The translations under genes were made by a program, and so were the position numbers. From Allium sativum (Eukaryota > Streptophyta > Magnoliopsida > Asparagales > Amaryllidaceae), in assembly GCA_030737875.1 (NCBI GenBank), contig CM060922.1, forward strand, positions 301,435,456-301,499,455: a stretch of 64,000 bases of DNA, written 5' to 3'. The notes beneath the pieces were generated by a model, which was not told the origin of the DNA, did not search any database, and was given only the letters and a program-made list of their open reading frames with translations. Numbering within the stretch: position 1 is the first letter of the stretch; every line of letters starts with the position of its first letter. Shown one piece after another: positions 48,601 to 60,868 of the stretch.

Positions 48601-49029
48601 ATTGGTGACTTGGTTTTTTTTCAAGATTTCTCCATTAAGAAGTGTGATACGGTTTGGTAGGAGAGGCAAGTTAACACCAAGATTTGTTAGTCCATTCCCA
48701 GTTCTCGAGCAAGTAGGGAATTTGGCATATAAAGTTGAATTACCAGAGAAGATGGCAGGAGTTCATAATGTATTTCATGTTTCCCAGTTAAGGAAATTCA
48801 TGCACGACCCTAGTGTGACTATTTCACCTGATCAGTTAGACGATATCGAGGTTAAACCGAGGCGGTTGGGAACCGCATGCCTATGCATATTGTTGGGAAC
48901 GATACGAAGCAGCTTCGAAAGAAGGCGGTGAAACTAGTCAAAGTTCTGTGGGGCGAGGATGAGAATGGCTGTATTTGGGAGACAGAGGAGAGCATTAAGA
49001 AGACGTATCCAGAACTCTTTGCCTGGTAA
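45636..49029 (+). pseudogene. pol: Element D pol, heavily disabled
   Basis: Protease (45636-46163) has DIEA where the family has DTGA or DSGA. RT (46185-47060) keeps LAIGFHQL and FIDD. RNase H (47223-47456) keeps [10 protein letters not shown], and the segment before VADALSR is deleted near 47440. Integrase (47542-48660) keeps YVDGLPR and IVSDQDPLF, but both zinc-finger cysteines read Y and F (KYMNFQ). A run of eight T near 48615 shifts the frame. The chromodomain-like tail (LVKVLW, IWETEE) is readable to TAA at 49027-49029. In-frame stops lie at 46161, 47058, 47187, 47491, 47839 and 48223. Confidence 0.93.
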
Positions 49030-49172
49030 GATTTTAATTGCAACTAAGTTTTCTGCATGCTAGGATAGACTTGTTTGTTTGTTTTTGTATGTTTGATTGT
49101 TGTGAATGATTGGTAGGCATGCGGGACCCTTTGTATGTTTTGGGTTAAGGAATTTCGAGGGCGAAATTTCTT
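49030..49172 (+). other. Element D short 3' non-coding region with hairpin
   Basis: Only about 140 bp, against about 0.5 kb in B and 1.2 kb in A. The hairpin AATTTCG-AGGG-CGAAATT occupies 49151-49168, ending 4 nt before the polypurine tract. Confidence 0.8.
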
Positions 49173-49184
49173 AAGGGGGGAGTA
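49173..49184 (+). promoter_or_regulatory. Element D polypurine tract
   Basis: AAGGGGGGAGTA directly against the 3' LTR. Confidence 0.92.
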
Positions 49185-51712
49185 TGTAACGACCCGCATT
49201 CTACACATCGGAGGATCGTAGAATATTTATTTCTTTCTCATAAGGAATCGTATGGTCGTGTGACAATGGGGGTTGGGGTCATTTCCCATGTTCATGATTT
49301 TTACCGATTTTTGAATGACCGTTCTACCCCTAGCTAATCTTGTTTTGGCCATAATTTTTGATTGGTAAGGAATGTTGACCTAAAACCACTTCCGTTAGAT
49401 TCGGATGAGGGTTTACCTTTCTGTAGAGTGGTCATACATGAAAAACGGACATACCGTTTAGGTGATATGGCTGAAATAAGGTTTAGAAGGTGAAAAACTG
49501 CTTAATCGGGCCAAATAAGGTAATTAGTGAATGAGCCCATATCCCATTTCGGGATTCGGGTTACGGGGAGGTTGAAATGAGTTAGGTTTTCATTCTATTT
49601 CAGTTTTCTAGCTGTCATTTACTTCTTAGAAACTGTAACAATGGCCTCCACCTTCTAATTTCATCCCAAATCGCTCTCTAATCATGTTTTAGCCTAATCT
49701 GCGTCAAATCAAGGAGAAATAGCGCTAAATCAGAGTTGGAGCTGCTGTGTTGCATATAAATTCAACTCAAATCACAGATATTTTCAGATCTAAAGTTAAT
49801 TTGTGGCTAAGGTGAGTGATTTGCATTGTTTTACACTAATAATGGTTAACTAAGGGTAATTAGTGTTAATTAGTGAATTTAAACATGATTAAATCCTGGA
49901 AAAATATTTATAAATTTTGAAATATTGTTTTAGACATCTTTTATAAATTTGGCTTGATATGGTTAAGTTTTCTAATCCTATCATTAGATTTGCTTAAACA
50001 TGCTTAAGGGGAAAACATAGGTTTCTGGGTTTGTTTAATCCGTTTTGACATATCAAATTGTTGTTTTGGTGTTTATGGTTGATTCTCTATGTTTCTATGA
50101 CTGTATTGTATGCTTTGAGATTGATTAGAAAAGTTAGAATGGTCGAAAACGCCGTCGTATGGTGTAAAACAGTCGTTGGAAAAGTTGCAGGAAATGTGCA
50201 GGGTTTCGGATCGGATCGGATTATAGGGCTCGGATCGGATTGGTGGATCGAGCGAGTGGAATACGAACTGGATCGGAACTTGGCACTAGTGGAGCCTTGG
50301 AAATAAGGGAGGCCACTTGCAAAGAGTTGGAGTTGGATAGGGATCGGATCGGAGCTGAGCATGGGATCAGATCAGAGGAGAGCAACTGGAGCAACGAACG
50401 GAGTTGACTAAACCGACCCAGATGGAGTGCCACAATAGAACCGACCTGGAGGACGTTGACCAAACCGACCCAGATGGAGTGTCACAACCGAACCGACCTG
50501 GGGGATGTTGACCGAACCGAACCGAATGGATGACCAGAGCTGAAGCATGTTGAACCGAACCAAGGGAAAGCCACCAAACCGAACCGGATGTATGCTACTA
50601 CTTCTACGCGATGACTCTTCTGAAGACTAACTCCAATTAGACCAAAACCTGAGATGCAAAGGAGGTCCAGATGGGAGGTTATTACTTAGGATCAACGAGT
50701 TGACTTCATGATTGGACTTTGCTGCGGGACGTGTGCAAAGGGGTTATCGACGTCTACAGCATTGATTCACCACCGAGACGGATGTTAGGCTGCGTATCAG
50801 TGCAGTGGGGTAGTTATTACTCCATGGGGCAGAGTGATCGTAGCATGGCTATGAGCCAATGCAGTGGAGTCATCATGACTTCATGTAGTAGAGTGGACAT
50901 AAAAAGGATTAGTGGCTATGGATCTGTGTAGTGGAGTCGTCATGACTCCATTGGGTAAAGTGATCATAGCAAGGATTTGGGTGATCAAAGAGGTTGATAT
51001 CGTATGCTTTACGCACTGAGTGAGAGATGTGAGGATGGTTGCTATGCTTGATTGTTTGCCATAAATAAGACATGCAAACCCCCTCCCCCGTATCTTTACA
51101 CCATTTGTTAGTGTCACCTTAGATTATTTTACATCTTGTTGTGCTAACTCTTTGGTTGCAGGTCCATGTTTAGGTATGGTTTAGTATACCTGTTATTGTT
51201 CTGTTTTGCTGCTTAGTGCTCATACCAGACTTTTGTCTAACCTAGAGTATTATGTCTCTTCTTATTACTCTGAGTGCTCTTAAACGGGCACACTAGAGGC
51301 AGGTTAGCTGGTTGTGCACGAGTAGCTGTCTGGAGACGAGCAAAAGGCTTACACATACTATTCTATATATATGCTCCCTGTGTCGCTGCTAGTCACTACT
51401 TTGGGCATTAGTAGTGTACATTTCCTTTACTTTTCTTTAGAGACAGTTTTAAAATTTGTAATAAAGATGATGTCTATTTGGATTTTCCGCTGCCATGATG
51501 GTTTAGTTTTCAGCTTATGCACTGTCTCGCCTGTTTTATGTCAAGTATGTTATAATTATATTTTATTCCATGCACTGTGAGACATTCTACAGGTTCCTTG
51601 CTAGTTCAAATTTCCTTCTTTTCATTTCTTCGGCGACCGTCCCGTGCTGGTTGGACAGCGGCACAGCGCACTTTCATTGGAAATGTTGGCTAGTGCGAGG
51701 CTGGTCGTCACA
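49185..51712 (+). repeat. Element D 3' LTR, 2528 bp
   Basis: Starts TGTAACGACCCG and ends CTGGTCGTCACA. Donor-like AAG|GTGAGT at 49812; conserved stem-loop at 51226-51239 with one outer pair lost (CAGAC-TTTT-GTCTA). A TTTTCCGCTG motif lies at about 51484. Confidence 0.93.
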
Positions 51713-51717
51713 TGATG

Positions 51718-52733
51718 TGTGTTTCCAGATTTAAAAAGGCAAAAGTTTCACATAAATGGAAGAATATGAAACGCGGGTTGCATTGGTTTTGGACATGGAC
51801 CGCATGCATGTATGCATGCATGCATGCATGCATTATAAATGATACAATAAATGGTATATGTCTATATGCTTCCCATTAAACAATTGAAAAAATCATTTTG
51901 CTTTCTCTTTGTAAACGTGGCCAAGTAATTTGCTCATTAATGCCTGTATAAATAGTTTAGATGGATACTAAACAATATAATTGAAACATTTACTTATTTA
52001 AATGTTGTTACATACCATATCCTCTTATTATTTTATTCAATGATAGCAATATAAATTTTTCATAATTGAAGTTGTAATTTAACGATTGACCGGATTTATT
52101 TAAATTAAACTAAACATACGCAATTCAAAATCTAATTCGAAGTTAAAGTATTTATATCTCATGTCGAAAACATTCCTATGTCCTTTACAACAATTATTCA
52201 ATGACCGTAAAATGTTATTTTAAAATTTTGGATTTATTACCTTTGTACAATTATACTTATATTTAAATTTGGGAATGTATAATTTATTATTATAAATGTT
52301 AACATTAATTTTCATTAACTACAATAACTAAAACGTACATTATATATCATTGACACTCTGTTTTGCTACAATTCTTCTTACAAAATTAAACTGGAAACAT
52401 TCATAGGCTTATTTTCAATTATCGAACCTTTAAAATAAAATCAAAGATTCAACTGCAATAATAGCTCAAAATTAGCTAGTCCAAATGCCTAAACATAAAC
52501 AATTTAATAATTTTCATTATTATCAATTACAGTTCATCTCAATGTAATTTATTGTTTATTATCAATTACAGTTCATCTCAATGTAATTTATTTTTTATCA
52601 AAAATAAAATTTGGAGTCATAAATTAATGAATCATAATTTATGTTTTAATGCCATTTTTAATTCAATAATTAAATTAAGTTCTATATTTGAAGGGTCGAA
52701 ATTTATGAGATGTTACATGATACAACTATTATA
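51718..52733 (-). repeat. AT-rich sequence between element D and the Helitron, probable G part 3
   Basis: No gene. It holds an (ATGC)n microsatellite at about 51802-51833 and a 39-bp direct tandem duplication (52517-52555 and 52556-52593) around CAATTACAGTTCATCTCAAT. Read on the minus strand, TGTAACATCTC at 52715 looks like an LTR start, which would make this the beginning of the older LTR G split by C and D. That assignment is inference. Confidence 0.4.
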
Positions 52734-55488
52734 TCTTACAATATACTAAAGCAAAAGCCATTTACGCCATGTGTTATCACCATGTTAGTTGTTTTCCCCC
52801 CAAAACCTATTTAATAATAAAAAAACCAATAATTATTACTGGGTATAATTTCTAAGGCTATAAAATATAAAACACTACCTGCTTTAATTACTAAATAACT
52901 ATAACTAAGTTAGATTTCCAAGGGAGGTGTACATACCTCCGCGTGTACATCTAACCCATTATGCGACGCGGTTAATTAATTTATTACTTCAAAAAGAAGA
53001 TTCGAGGCACATCCGTTTTAATTTTTAATTATCCATTTTATTCTATTCGCACGTACTCTGTTCATTCCGTAAAAATCTTCTTTTCCTCACAAAATAATGG
53101 CTAATCCATGTCATCCTCTTCCTCTTGATTTCTTCACCCTGGATAAGAAAGATGCAATTCTCTTTCTCTGATCTCATTCACCTTTGACGCGAGACACTAA
53201 CCTGACTTATTACCGAGTATATATTACCGGACTTCGATTCAGATGTAGACTTTAAGGTTTGATTCAAGCTTCGATTTCAAATGCGGATGACTAACTTTAA
53301 TTATCTGTTATTTTTAAAATTTAAGGTTTCATGGCCATCATTTTCTTCCAGATCTACCTCTAAACCCATTTCTTTGTCTTCCGCCAACAAGCAACTCTAC
53401 CACCACGAATGGTAAGTCTTCTCCACGAAGCCCTGTTATTTTCAATTTGATTGTTCTGATAATTCAAATTTGATGTTATTTTAAATTTGGATCATAAAAT
53501 CCTATTTGTTTAGTTTTTGTCTGTCCACCGAGTTATCCATTAGGAACCGCTGTCGATAGCTTAGCATTTTCGGATTAACCTTCACTGTTGACTGCTCTCA
53601 CATCGTAAGTATTTTATATTCTCCTTATAACCACCATGTGTGCTTCCCATTGCGGTTATTTTAGATTGGTCTTCAAATTCATTTGATAGGTTTGCTATAC
53701 TACGTTTCAAATTGTCTAATTGATCAAAAATGGGTTGTTTATTGTATATATTATTGGTTGTGAACATTATTTACTGTGCAACTTGTTCTGGGTGCAATTT
53801 TTACTTCACATTTTATGATAATGAATGGTAAGGTTAAATTTAATTTTCAGAATGGAAGGACCATTTTCCTCTTTTTAGGAAATTTGATATTTATAAAATC
53901 AGGTATAGTGAGTATATATGATTATTCATTTTATTTATTATTTGAAATGTGAAATTAATAACAAAGTCCATCTTATGATATTCGATACAATTTTAATAAG
54001 CATTTAATGTTTTATTTATGCAATTCAAGTGTTGATTTCATGCGGTAATTTTTTGTTTTTTGCTATTTTATCCAAGTTTGGTTTTCGAAGCTTTTTTGAA
54101 ACATTGTTGACATTCTGTCAAATAATTTGCGCCTACTGCAAACTTTCCTCTATTATATATTCATGCTAAGCACTTTGTTGTACTACGTTGCTTTGTCACA
54201 TTATTTTCAAAGCTGCAGATACTCTATTTTCTTTAGCATTGCAATAATCCACTACATAGATAATCAATATAATATATCCAGTAGAAAAATATGGTATATT
54301 AACAACATATGGGTATTGCATTTTGAAGGTAAATAGGCATAAAGTTTAATGTCGAAAAGAACTGGGGATGTTGTAAGGGATATATTATTAAAAAAATTGG
54401 ATGTGAAAATGTTGATGTTGGTGATTCGGGTTTACATGGAGATGTTAAGGGAAGAATGAGAAGAACCAGCTCATTTGGAGGTATTGACTTTAGGTGCATT
54501 GTTTATTTGTTCCAGTAGCATATACTATTATAAGTTTTATTTGTGATTCTTTTATCATATTTCATAAATATTACGTAAATTTTGATATTTACAGCCCCAT
54601 ACAATATTTCCACTAAATGGTTTTCGGTCCTCTTACAAATGTAATATTTGTATTTACAGTAAATATATTACAATAAAACAGGACTTGCAATTCACGAGCA
54701 TTGGAAACTAGGCATCATAAGTATTAAAAAGGGTTAAACCGGTTGAATCCTTTAGTTGTTAAATCATTTCCAAAATCTAAGCTGTAGTTTATTTTATAAA
54801 GCTTATAATTGAATTGTCCTATCATATTATAAATTTTTGATGAAGTTCATAATTTCGTTGGCACCTTCTTGAACATGACTGGAATGCTTTTTTAGTATCT
54901 ATTTGTCGATGGAACACTCTGTCCCAATTTTTTCCCTTGTGAATGCACAATATGGCTACAATCATTAATTTACTTTGTTACTACAAAAAAATAATTTTGT
55001 TGTTCATTAAATTCAACCTTTAATTGTCGATCAATTCAGATTATAGCTTTTGTGAAACTCCATTAGTCTAAAGTCTTATTGAATTTTTATATAATACACT
55101 ATGCTATTTATGATCTCATGTTTACATATATTTATACTTATTGCTTGGTAAAACACGTGTTTAATCTTGCTTTCTCTCAAAATTGGCAACTCCATCACTT
55201 CTCTAAAATAATAGATTCTCACTGTATAAAAATAATTGGCTTAAAGGATATCATCATTAACCTTTCAAACCATACGATTTGTTGATTTATCTTTAGCAAT
55301 GATTGAGTTGTGTATGATGAACATGCTACGTCATGCGTTTGTTGTAGTAGAGTCAGGTAAAAAGCATATATTTTAAGTTATTGTTTGCTCAGCCTCTAAT
55401 TCTACGCTTGGCTATATGGATCTTTTAGCAGTTAAATGATATGTATTACATTGACAAATATTACTTCATTATTTTGTATGCTTACAAA

Positions 55489-55599
55489 GCAGAGCTAGCG
55501 GAGCAAGAAAAAAGCCAAGTAGCAGCAACGACATTCAATGAGAAGATCACTCGGACAAAACCAAAGTTGATGGAGAAGTCCCAAAATTACAGAGGTTAA
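55489..55599 (+). other. Exon-like open segment inside the Helitron, unrecognised
   Basis: A T-rich stretch ending ACAAAG precedes 36 open codons of charged, low-T sequence (AELAEQEKSQVAATTFNEKI and more) ending in TAA. Its base composition differs from the surrounding AT-rich DNA, as expected of a captured gene fragment. I cannot name a family. Confidence 0.25.
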
Positions 55600-55701
55600 C
55601 AATGAAAAAGGTTTGATTTCATCCTAATCTAAATGCATGATTGTTATTTTGTGCGAATAAAGAAAAGGTACTTTTTTCGGTATTTCCTAACGGTTTGGTT
55701 C

Positions 55702-56046
55702 TGAAGAAGAAATGATGGATCCCCCATATTATCAAAAAACCAATTGGCAATGTGAAGGGGGAACTCCTCGTATATTAAGGAAGATTAGGTAGACAAATTC
55801 CCGATGCAGGAAAATTCCAACACGCCGCCGCACGTGTGGCGTATCTTTAGCCTAACACGTGGATCTTTTTGGGTGACGTGGGGCAGATCGTGAAGAAGAG
55901 TTTTTGGATCAGTGCTCTGATACCATGAAGAAGAAATGATGGATCCCCCATATTATCACAAAACCAATTGACAATGTGAAGGGGGAACTCCTCGTATATT
56001 AAGGAAGATTAGGTAGACAAATTCCCGATGCGGGACAATTCCAACA
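55702..56046 (-). mobile_element. Complete TRIM retrotransposon, 345 bp
   Basis: Two 121-bp direct repeats (55702-55822 and 55926-56046, about 4 differences by eye) flank 103 bp. Read on the minus strand each LTR starts TGTTGGAAT and ends TTCTTCTTCA. The primer site TGGTATCAGAGC (55914-55925) abuts the 5' LTR, and GTGCGGCGGCG precedes the 3' LTR. The target duplication GGTTC (55697-55701 and 56047-56051) is perfect. It codes for nothing and must be mobilised by another element's enzymes. It lies wholly inside the Helitron. Confidence 0.95.
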
Positions 56047-59000
56047 GGTTCCAAGAATAATATAAGACTCGATAATACAATACACTGCGAACTTTTTTGG
56101 TATCATATTCTTAAGAATTTTCTAATTGAAAAAAAGCATCTTTGCATGTTCATTGCTTGTTTACATGTAAATTGAACTATGCACAGCTAAAATTAGCTAC
56201 AGCTAAAGTCATCAAGTTTTTTCGTTGCTAATATCATATTAAGCATTCCTTTAAGTTTAAATAAAATCTTCTTTATGCACATTAACATTATTTTACCATT
56301 GGATTAGTTAATTATTTTGCTTCATCGGTTAATTTGTTAGATATTAACTTAAATGTGGTAGTGAACAGATTAGACAAATAGTGCTACAGTCCCAATTCCA
56401 GAAATTCTTGAATCTTGACTATCCATTACAGTCTATAATTTAAATGCTAGTTTGTTGTATAATAGGCTTTTTATTCAATCCAGTGCTTGAATTATTTGAA
56501 TAATTATGTTGAAATTACTCGGTATAGTTTGTTTAGTGAGTGACTATCTTTTGCAAAATGAGCAAGTTGGTTTCTCCCTACTATTATTATATTAGAAATT
56601 TGAATAAACAATATTCTTGAGGCGTTCAAGTTAAACTTAACTACACATAAGAAAAATATATTAAACATACCAATCAAGTCAAACTTTTGAGTGATTTCAT
56701 CAATGAAAATCTCTCCTCTATTCAGGTGATTATAGCATTGTTGGTCCATTTAGCAGTTTGCACATATTGATTCTAAATTCCCTAATATGTCAGGTGTACT
56801 TAGACCACAATTTAACAATTTATTAACTATTCTGAGTTTTTAATTATTTTTAGTTTTTAACTGATTAATCGTAAGAATGGATTTTTTATTTCTTTGTTGC
56901 CGATAAAAGGAGATTTAGTAGTTTTCGAGGCGTCGGTTCCATTGACATGAACGTATTAAGGTACTTGTTATATTTCCTTATATACTGTTATAGCTTAATC
57001 AGCCCGTTAAAATGAGGTATGCTACTGATATTTCGTTTAAATTTTGTGTGACTTTGAAAGTGATTAATATTTATGGATTTTAATTTGATTTGTTTACAAC
57101 GTGCATATCATATGTTCGTTGTTTGATAAAAAGAATAAAATTCACTCTTTGATTATGTATTTAAAGTTAGAATCTTTTAAACTGTTGATATAATTACCTG
57201 TATTTGTTTAGAAAGATAAAATTACAAAAGTAATTATTAACATAACATTTCCAGTTGTAGCAGTATTTTTTTTGTTAGGTATGTTTCTTGTGCAAGAGGA
57301 TCTTTGGGTGAGTGGGTTTTTTCTCTTGCATAACAAAATGAAATAAAAGAGTTCAAATGTTATCCAGATCATTTTATAATTTATTCGTTTTCTTTAATGA
57401 ATTTTCTCTGGCTTTCCTTGCATTGTTGATGATTCTTATTTTAATACTATTTCTAATAGTTCTTCATTTTTACGACAAAAATTTGGATGTAAATTCTGAA
57501 ATATATTTTTATTACCAGAGTCTGGTAAAGCCTTTTTAAATACGCTACATGTGAATTTTTTTGGACATTCGAAGTAATAGATTTTTTTCTAAAAAAATAT
57601 TATAAGATTTTTGTTTTTTCTTATCTATGAAATAATTTTTTTTACAGGAAAACTAGATTTGGTAGTTTTCGTATAAGTTTGTTATTATTCTTAAATGAAA
57701 ATATAAATTTTAATATTTCCCCTAAGAAAATGCTTTAGAATTCAAGCAAAAAGGATTTTTACATTATGTTCTTTCTTATTCTTACCATTTTTGTCTATAT
57801 TTTACCTGCAATCTGGAGAAATTAGGGCATTTTTCCCCTCCAACCTTTGTATTGCTTTTTTTAAAGTCAACTGTAAAAATTCTATATATGTACGTAATTA
57901 TTTTTCTTTTTGGTGCTACTATGCTATTATTTTAAGCATTTCACAATCTTTAACTAAAAATTTGAATCATCCTTAATTTCTGTTTTTTGAGTAGTTATTT
58001 TCATTCTTAAGTTTTCTTTGGTCATTGTATAATATTTTAAAACTAATTGATTTTTCGCCCTGGCTTAACGTTTTGAGCGGTTTCTACAATAGTCATTTGG
58101 TCATCTATTTATTTTCAGACTTATGGTATATCTGACATAAGTAGACTAATGACGTTTACTCGTGGTTGAATATGGGAAAAAAATCATTGATTTTATGATT
58201 TTTTTTTTGATGCAATTAATACTAATATTTAGTGCACCAAGTTATGTTATGCTCCAGTTTTATTTTTATATATGATATACAATGTAGAAAGTTCTGTTCT
58301 CCACTTTATTCATCTTTAAAGTTCTGCTATGATATTATTTGATCCACAAAGATTATAAATTTACTATCATGGAAAATTACATGCTTTTATAAAGTGAGAG
58401 AAACAAACTTTTCTTAAAAAACTATCGCTGAAAATTGTATATATTGTCATGAAATAATATGTGTTGACATTGTGTTGCTAGTACTAGAAATTTGTTTGCT
58501 ATATGACAAGATGATGATGCAAGTGAAACAGTGGTATCAGTCAGTACTATTTTATCAATAGTATAATTTTTTGTTACTATCACCTTACAATTTCTCAATA
58601 TAATATGGCAAGACATCAATTCAACGCGGAGGCAATGTATTAGAATTCATTCATATGACAAGTCACATGAACTTTATCAAAAAAAATTCACCTAATACTC
58701 GTTCATCGATGTTGAATATATGGGAGGGCATATTAATATGTAAACCATCTTACATACAATCATCTACCCAACCACATACAGAAGTAGTTTTGTAGTTATA
58801 AATATAGCCAGTTAGACCATGCAGGATAAAACAAAAATATAATTGATATAGATGTTATGCCAAAAGTATATGGGACAATTTTATGTTTTTGCATGCAGGG
58901 AAAATAAACAGTGATTTTTCAATAGAGGAGACATTTTACAGCTTCAGAATAACTAATCTTTTTTGATGTGGGGAGGACGCTTACCTCCGTGTTCTTTCCC

Positions 59001-60660
59001 ATCTACAATTTACATTAGTTTGCAAAAAATCTTCTAGAAGCTGGATACTTCAATCCACCATGGTTGAAATTTTAATAAATTTGTTAATTTTCTTGAGTTT
59101 TCCACATAAGTTTTTTTTTTACGTATGTTTGTTTAGTGCAAATGACTATAGAAATTGTTTTCTCTGGAATTATACCTGATTCTTTGCTGTTAAAATGATA
59201 GTTTGATATAAATTTTTCCCCAGCATAATTGCATACATGTTTAATTTATAAATTTTAAAAAATATTTCACAACTTCAACTTTATATGTTTGAACTTTTTA
59301 AGTAAACAATTATCCTAGGACGGATAATATATTCTACACTTTTTCCATGTGCTTCATCTCATGTAAAAATCAAATTACTAAAAATCATAGACATAATAAT
59401 TTGATGTTACAGTTGTGTGCAGGTTTGAAATTAAGTTTCCTATATAAATGGCATGGTAAATTTCAATTTACTAAATTTCTTTTGGTAATGCTAATTCTTT
59501 TTCCTCTATTGTTTATATTACTTTTAGAAACTAAGTATTTCTGATGCAACTCCAAACTAAGTGACTAGATAACATTCTTTCCAGATGCGGATATGTTACT
59601 ACTTTAAGAATGTGAATTTTACTCAAGGCCTTCATTAATAAGAGAAGCACGATTTTGATTATATATGTGTAGGGTTGATTATATTGTTACCTTATTCGTC
59701 GACAACTACATATTTTGGTTTTCAAACAATCATGGGATTTTTATTGTAGGATACATACAATGCCAATAGGCTTCGAATAACTGCAACTATTTTGATGATA
59801 TAAATGTTTCTTTATTTCTGTTTCTATTATGAACATTTCACTCCTAAGTTAATTTCTTTCTTTAATTATGTTCCTTTACACTTCTAAACGTATTCTATTT
59901 TCAATGCATTCATTAAACAAAGTGAGTTTTTGACTTTGTTTAACATATATGAGATATTTAACTGTAATCTTTGAAAAAAATCAATTTAAACTTTTTCGAT
60001 AGCAGTAAGTTCCCAAAAATTATGACATAACGTATCCCAAAAATTTGTTACTTTATGAAAAAACTAATTTTTTTGATCAAGGTCCAGCCAAAAACATTTA
60101 GCTTCGCCATTTTTACAACTCTGTCAGTTTTGTCTTTGTTTTGAATGTTTTGGAATGCTTCTGTTAGCATGTAACGAGATTAAGTTAGAAAACTATAATT
60201 CTAAAATACTTGCCTTATAATTTGGTGCAAATTTGTAAAATATTTATTGCTGAGGTTTTTCATGGATATGGCACCCAATGCATTAAAGTTAGTGAATAAA
60301 TTAAAATGTCATCTGCCAGTATTTTCCTTATTTAGTTTTAAGAGTGTTCATCTTAGGCTGAGAGTATTGTTTTATTTAAATGATATATTGTTAAAGCTTT
60401 TCTATTTTTCTTGGGTTGGGAATGGGCATATTTGTGACTTCATTCAATATTTTATAGATCATCAACATATGTACCCTATGAATTTGATTTTAGGGTTTAT
60501 GCCTTGTTATTGTTTATTAGGTTAAAAAGCAATGTGCAATGTGCAAGTTATTTGGCACGGTACAGTAAGGATGTTCGATTGAAGGTAGTCGTGCTAGTAC
60601 ACGGTATTGCATGGATGTTCATTTAAAGGTAGTCGTGCATCTACACGGGGACTAATCTAG

Positions 60661-60868
60661 GTTTCTTACATTACAAATTACAGTTTTATGTCCCTTTGCA
60701 TCATTCACTCACCAAACTTAACACTGCGCAAGCAACTCTCTACACCAACATCTTACCAAACTACACTTAAAAGCATATTCATTGCCTCCTTCAAGACCCA
60801 TCAATTCAAATGAAAGAATTACCTTCAACTTCAACGCCTACTGCCATTGATAATTCATTACCTTAATC
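60661..60868. other. Spacer between Helitron and hAT relic
   Basis: 208 bp of unique-looking sequence that probably continues at 62563 beyond the hAT insertion. No feature recognised. Confidence 0.4.

Larger units (their letters stand above)
41898..51712 (+). mobile_element. Element D: decayed Ty3/gypsy Tekay-like chromovirus, 9.8 kb
   Basis: LTRs of 2566 and 2528 bp, primer site, gag-pol and polypurine tract on the plus strand, with the perfect target duplication TGATG (41893-41897 and 51713-51717). LTR termini are TGTAACGACCCG and CGGGTCGTCACA. The LTRs differ much more than those of element B, and gag-pol carries many stops, frameshifts and one small deletion. Confidence 0.95.
52734..60660 (+). 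mobile_element. Helitron-like element, non-autonomous, 7.9 kb
   Basis: The 5' end, A|TCTTACAATATACTAAAGC, then AAAAGCC and CCATGTG, matches the typical start of plant Helitrons (insertion after A, element begins TC). The 3' end has a short hairpin, CGTG-CATCTA-CACG (60634-60647), then GGGACTAATCTAG ending at 60660. The next host base is G, not the expected T. A second copy of the terminal hairpin (CGTG-CTAGTA-CACG, 60590-60603) lies 44 bp earlier. No Rep or helicase sequence is visible. The interior is AT-rich with short exon-like pieces (a 24-codon ORF at 53097-53171, a 36-codon piece at 55489-55599) that I do not recognise. Confidence 0.6.

Noticed and set aside
55702..56046. Cassandra-type TRIM carrying a 5S rRNA-like promoter
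   Set aside because: The 121-bp LTR is too short and shows no recognisable 5S A-box to C-box block.
52734..60660. An intact host gene with introns
   Set aside because: Short exon-like pieces exist, but no conserved domain or consistent exon chain is visible, and both ends look like Helitron termini.
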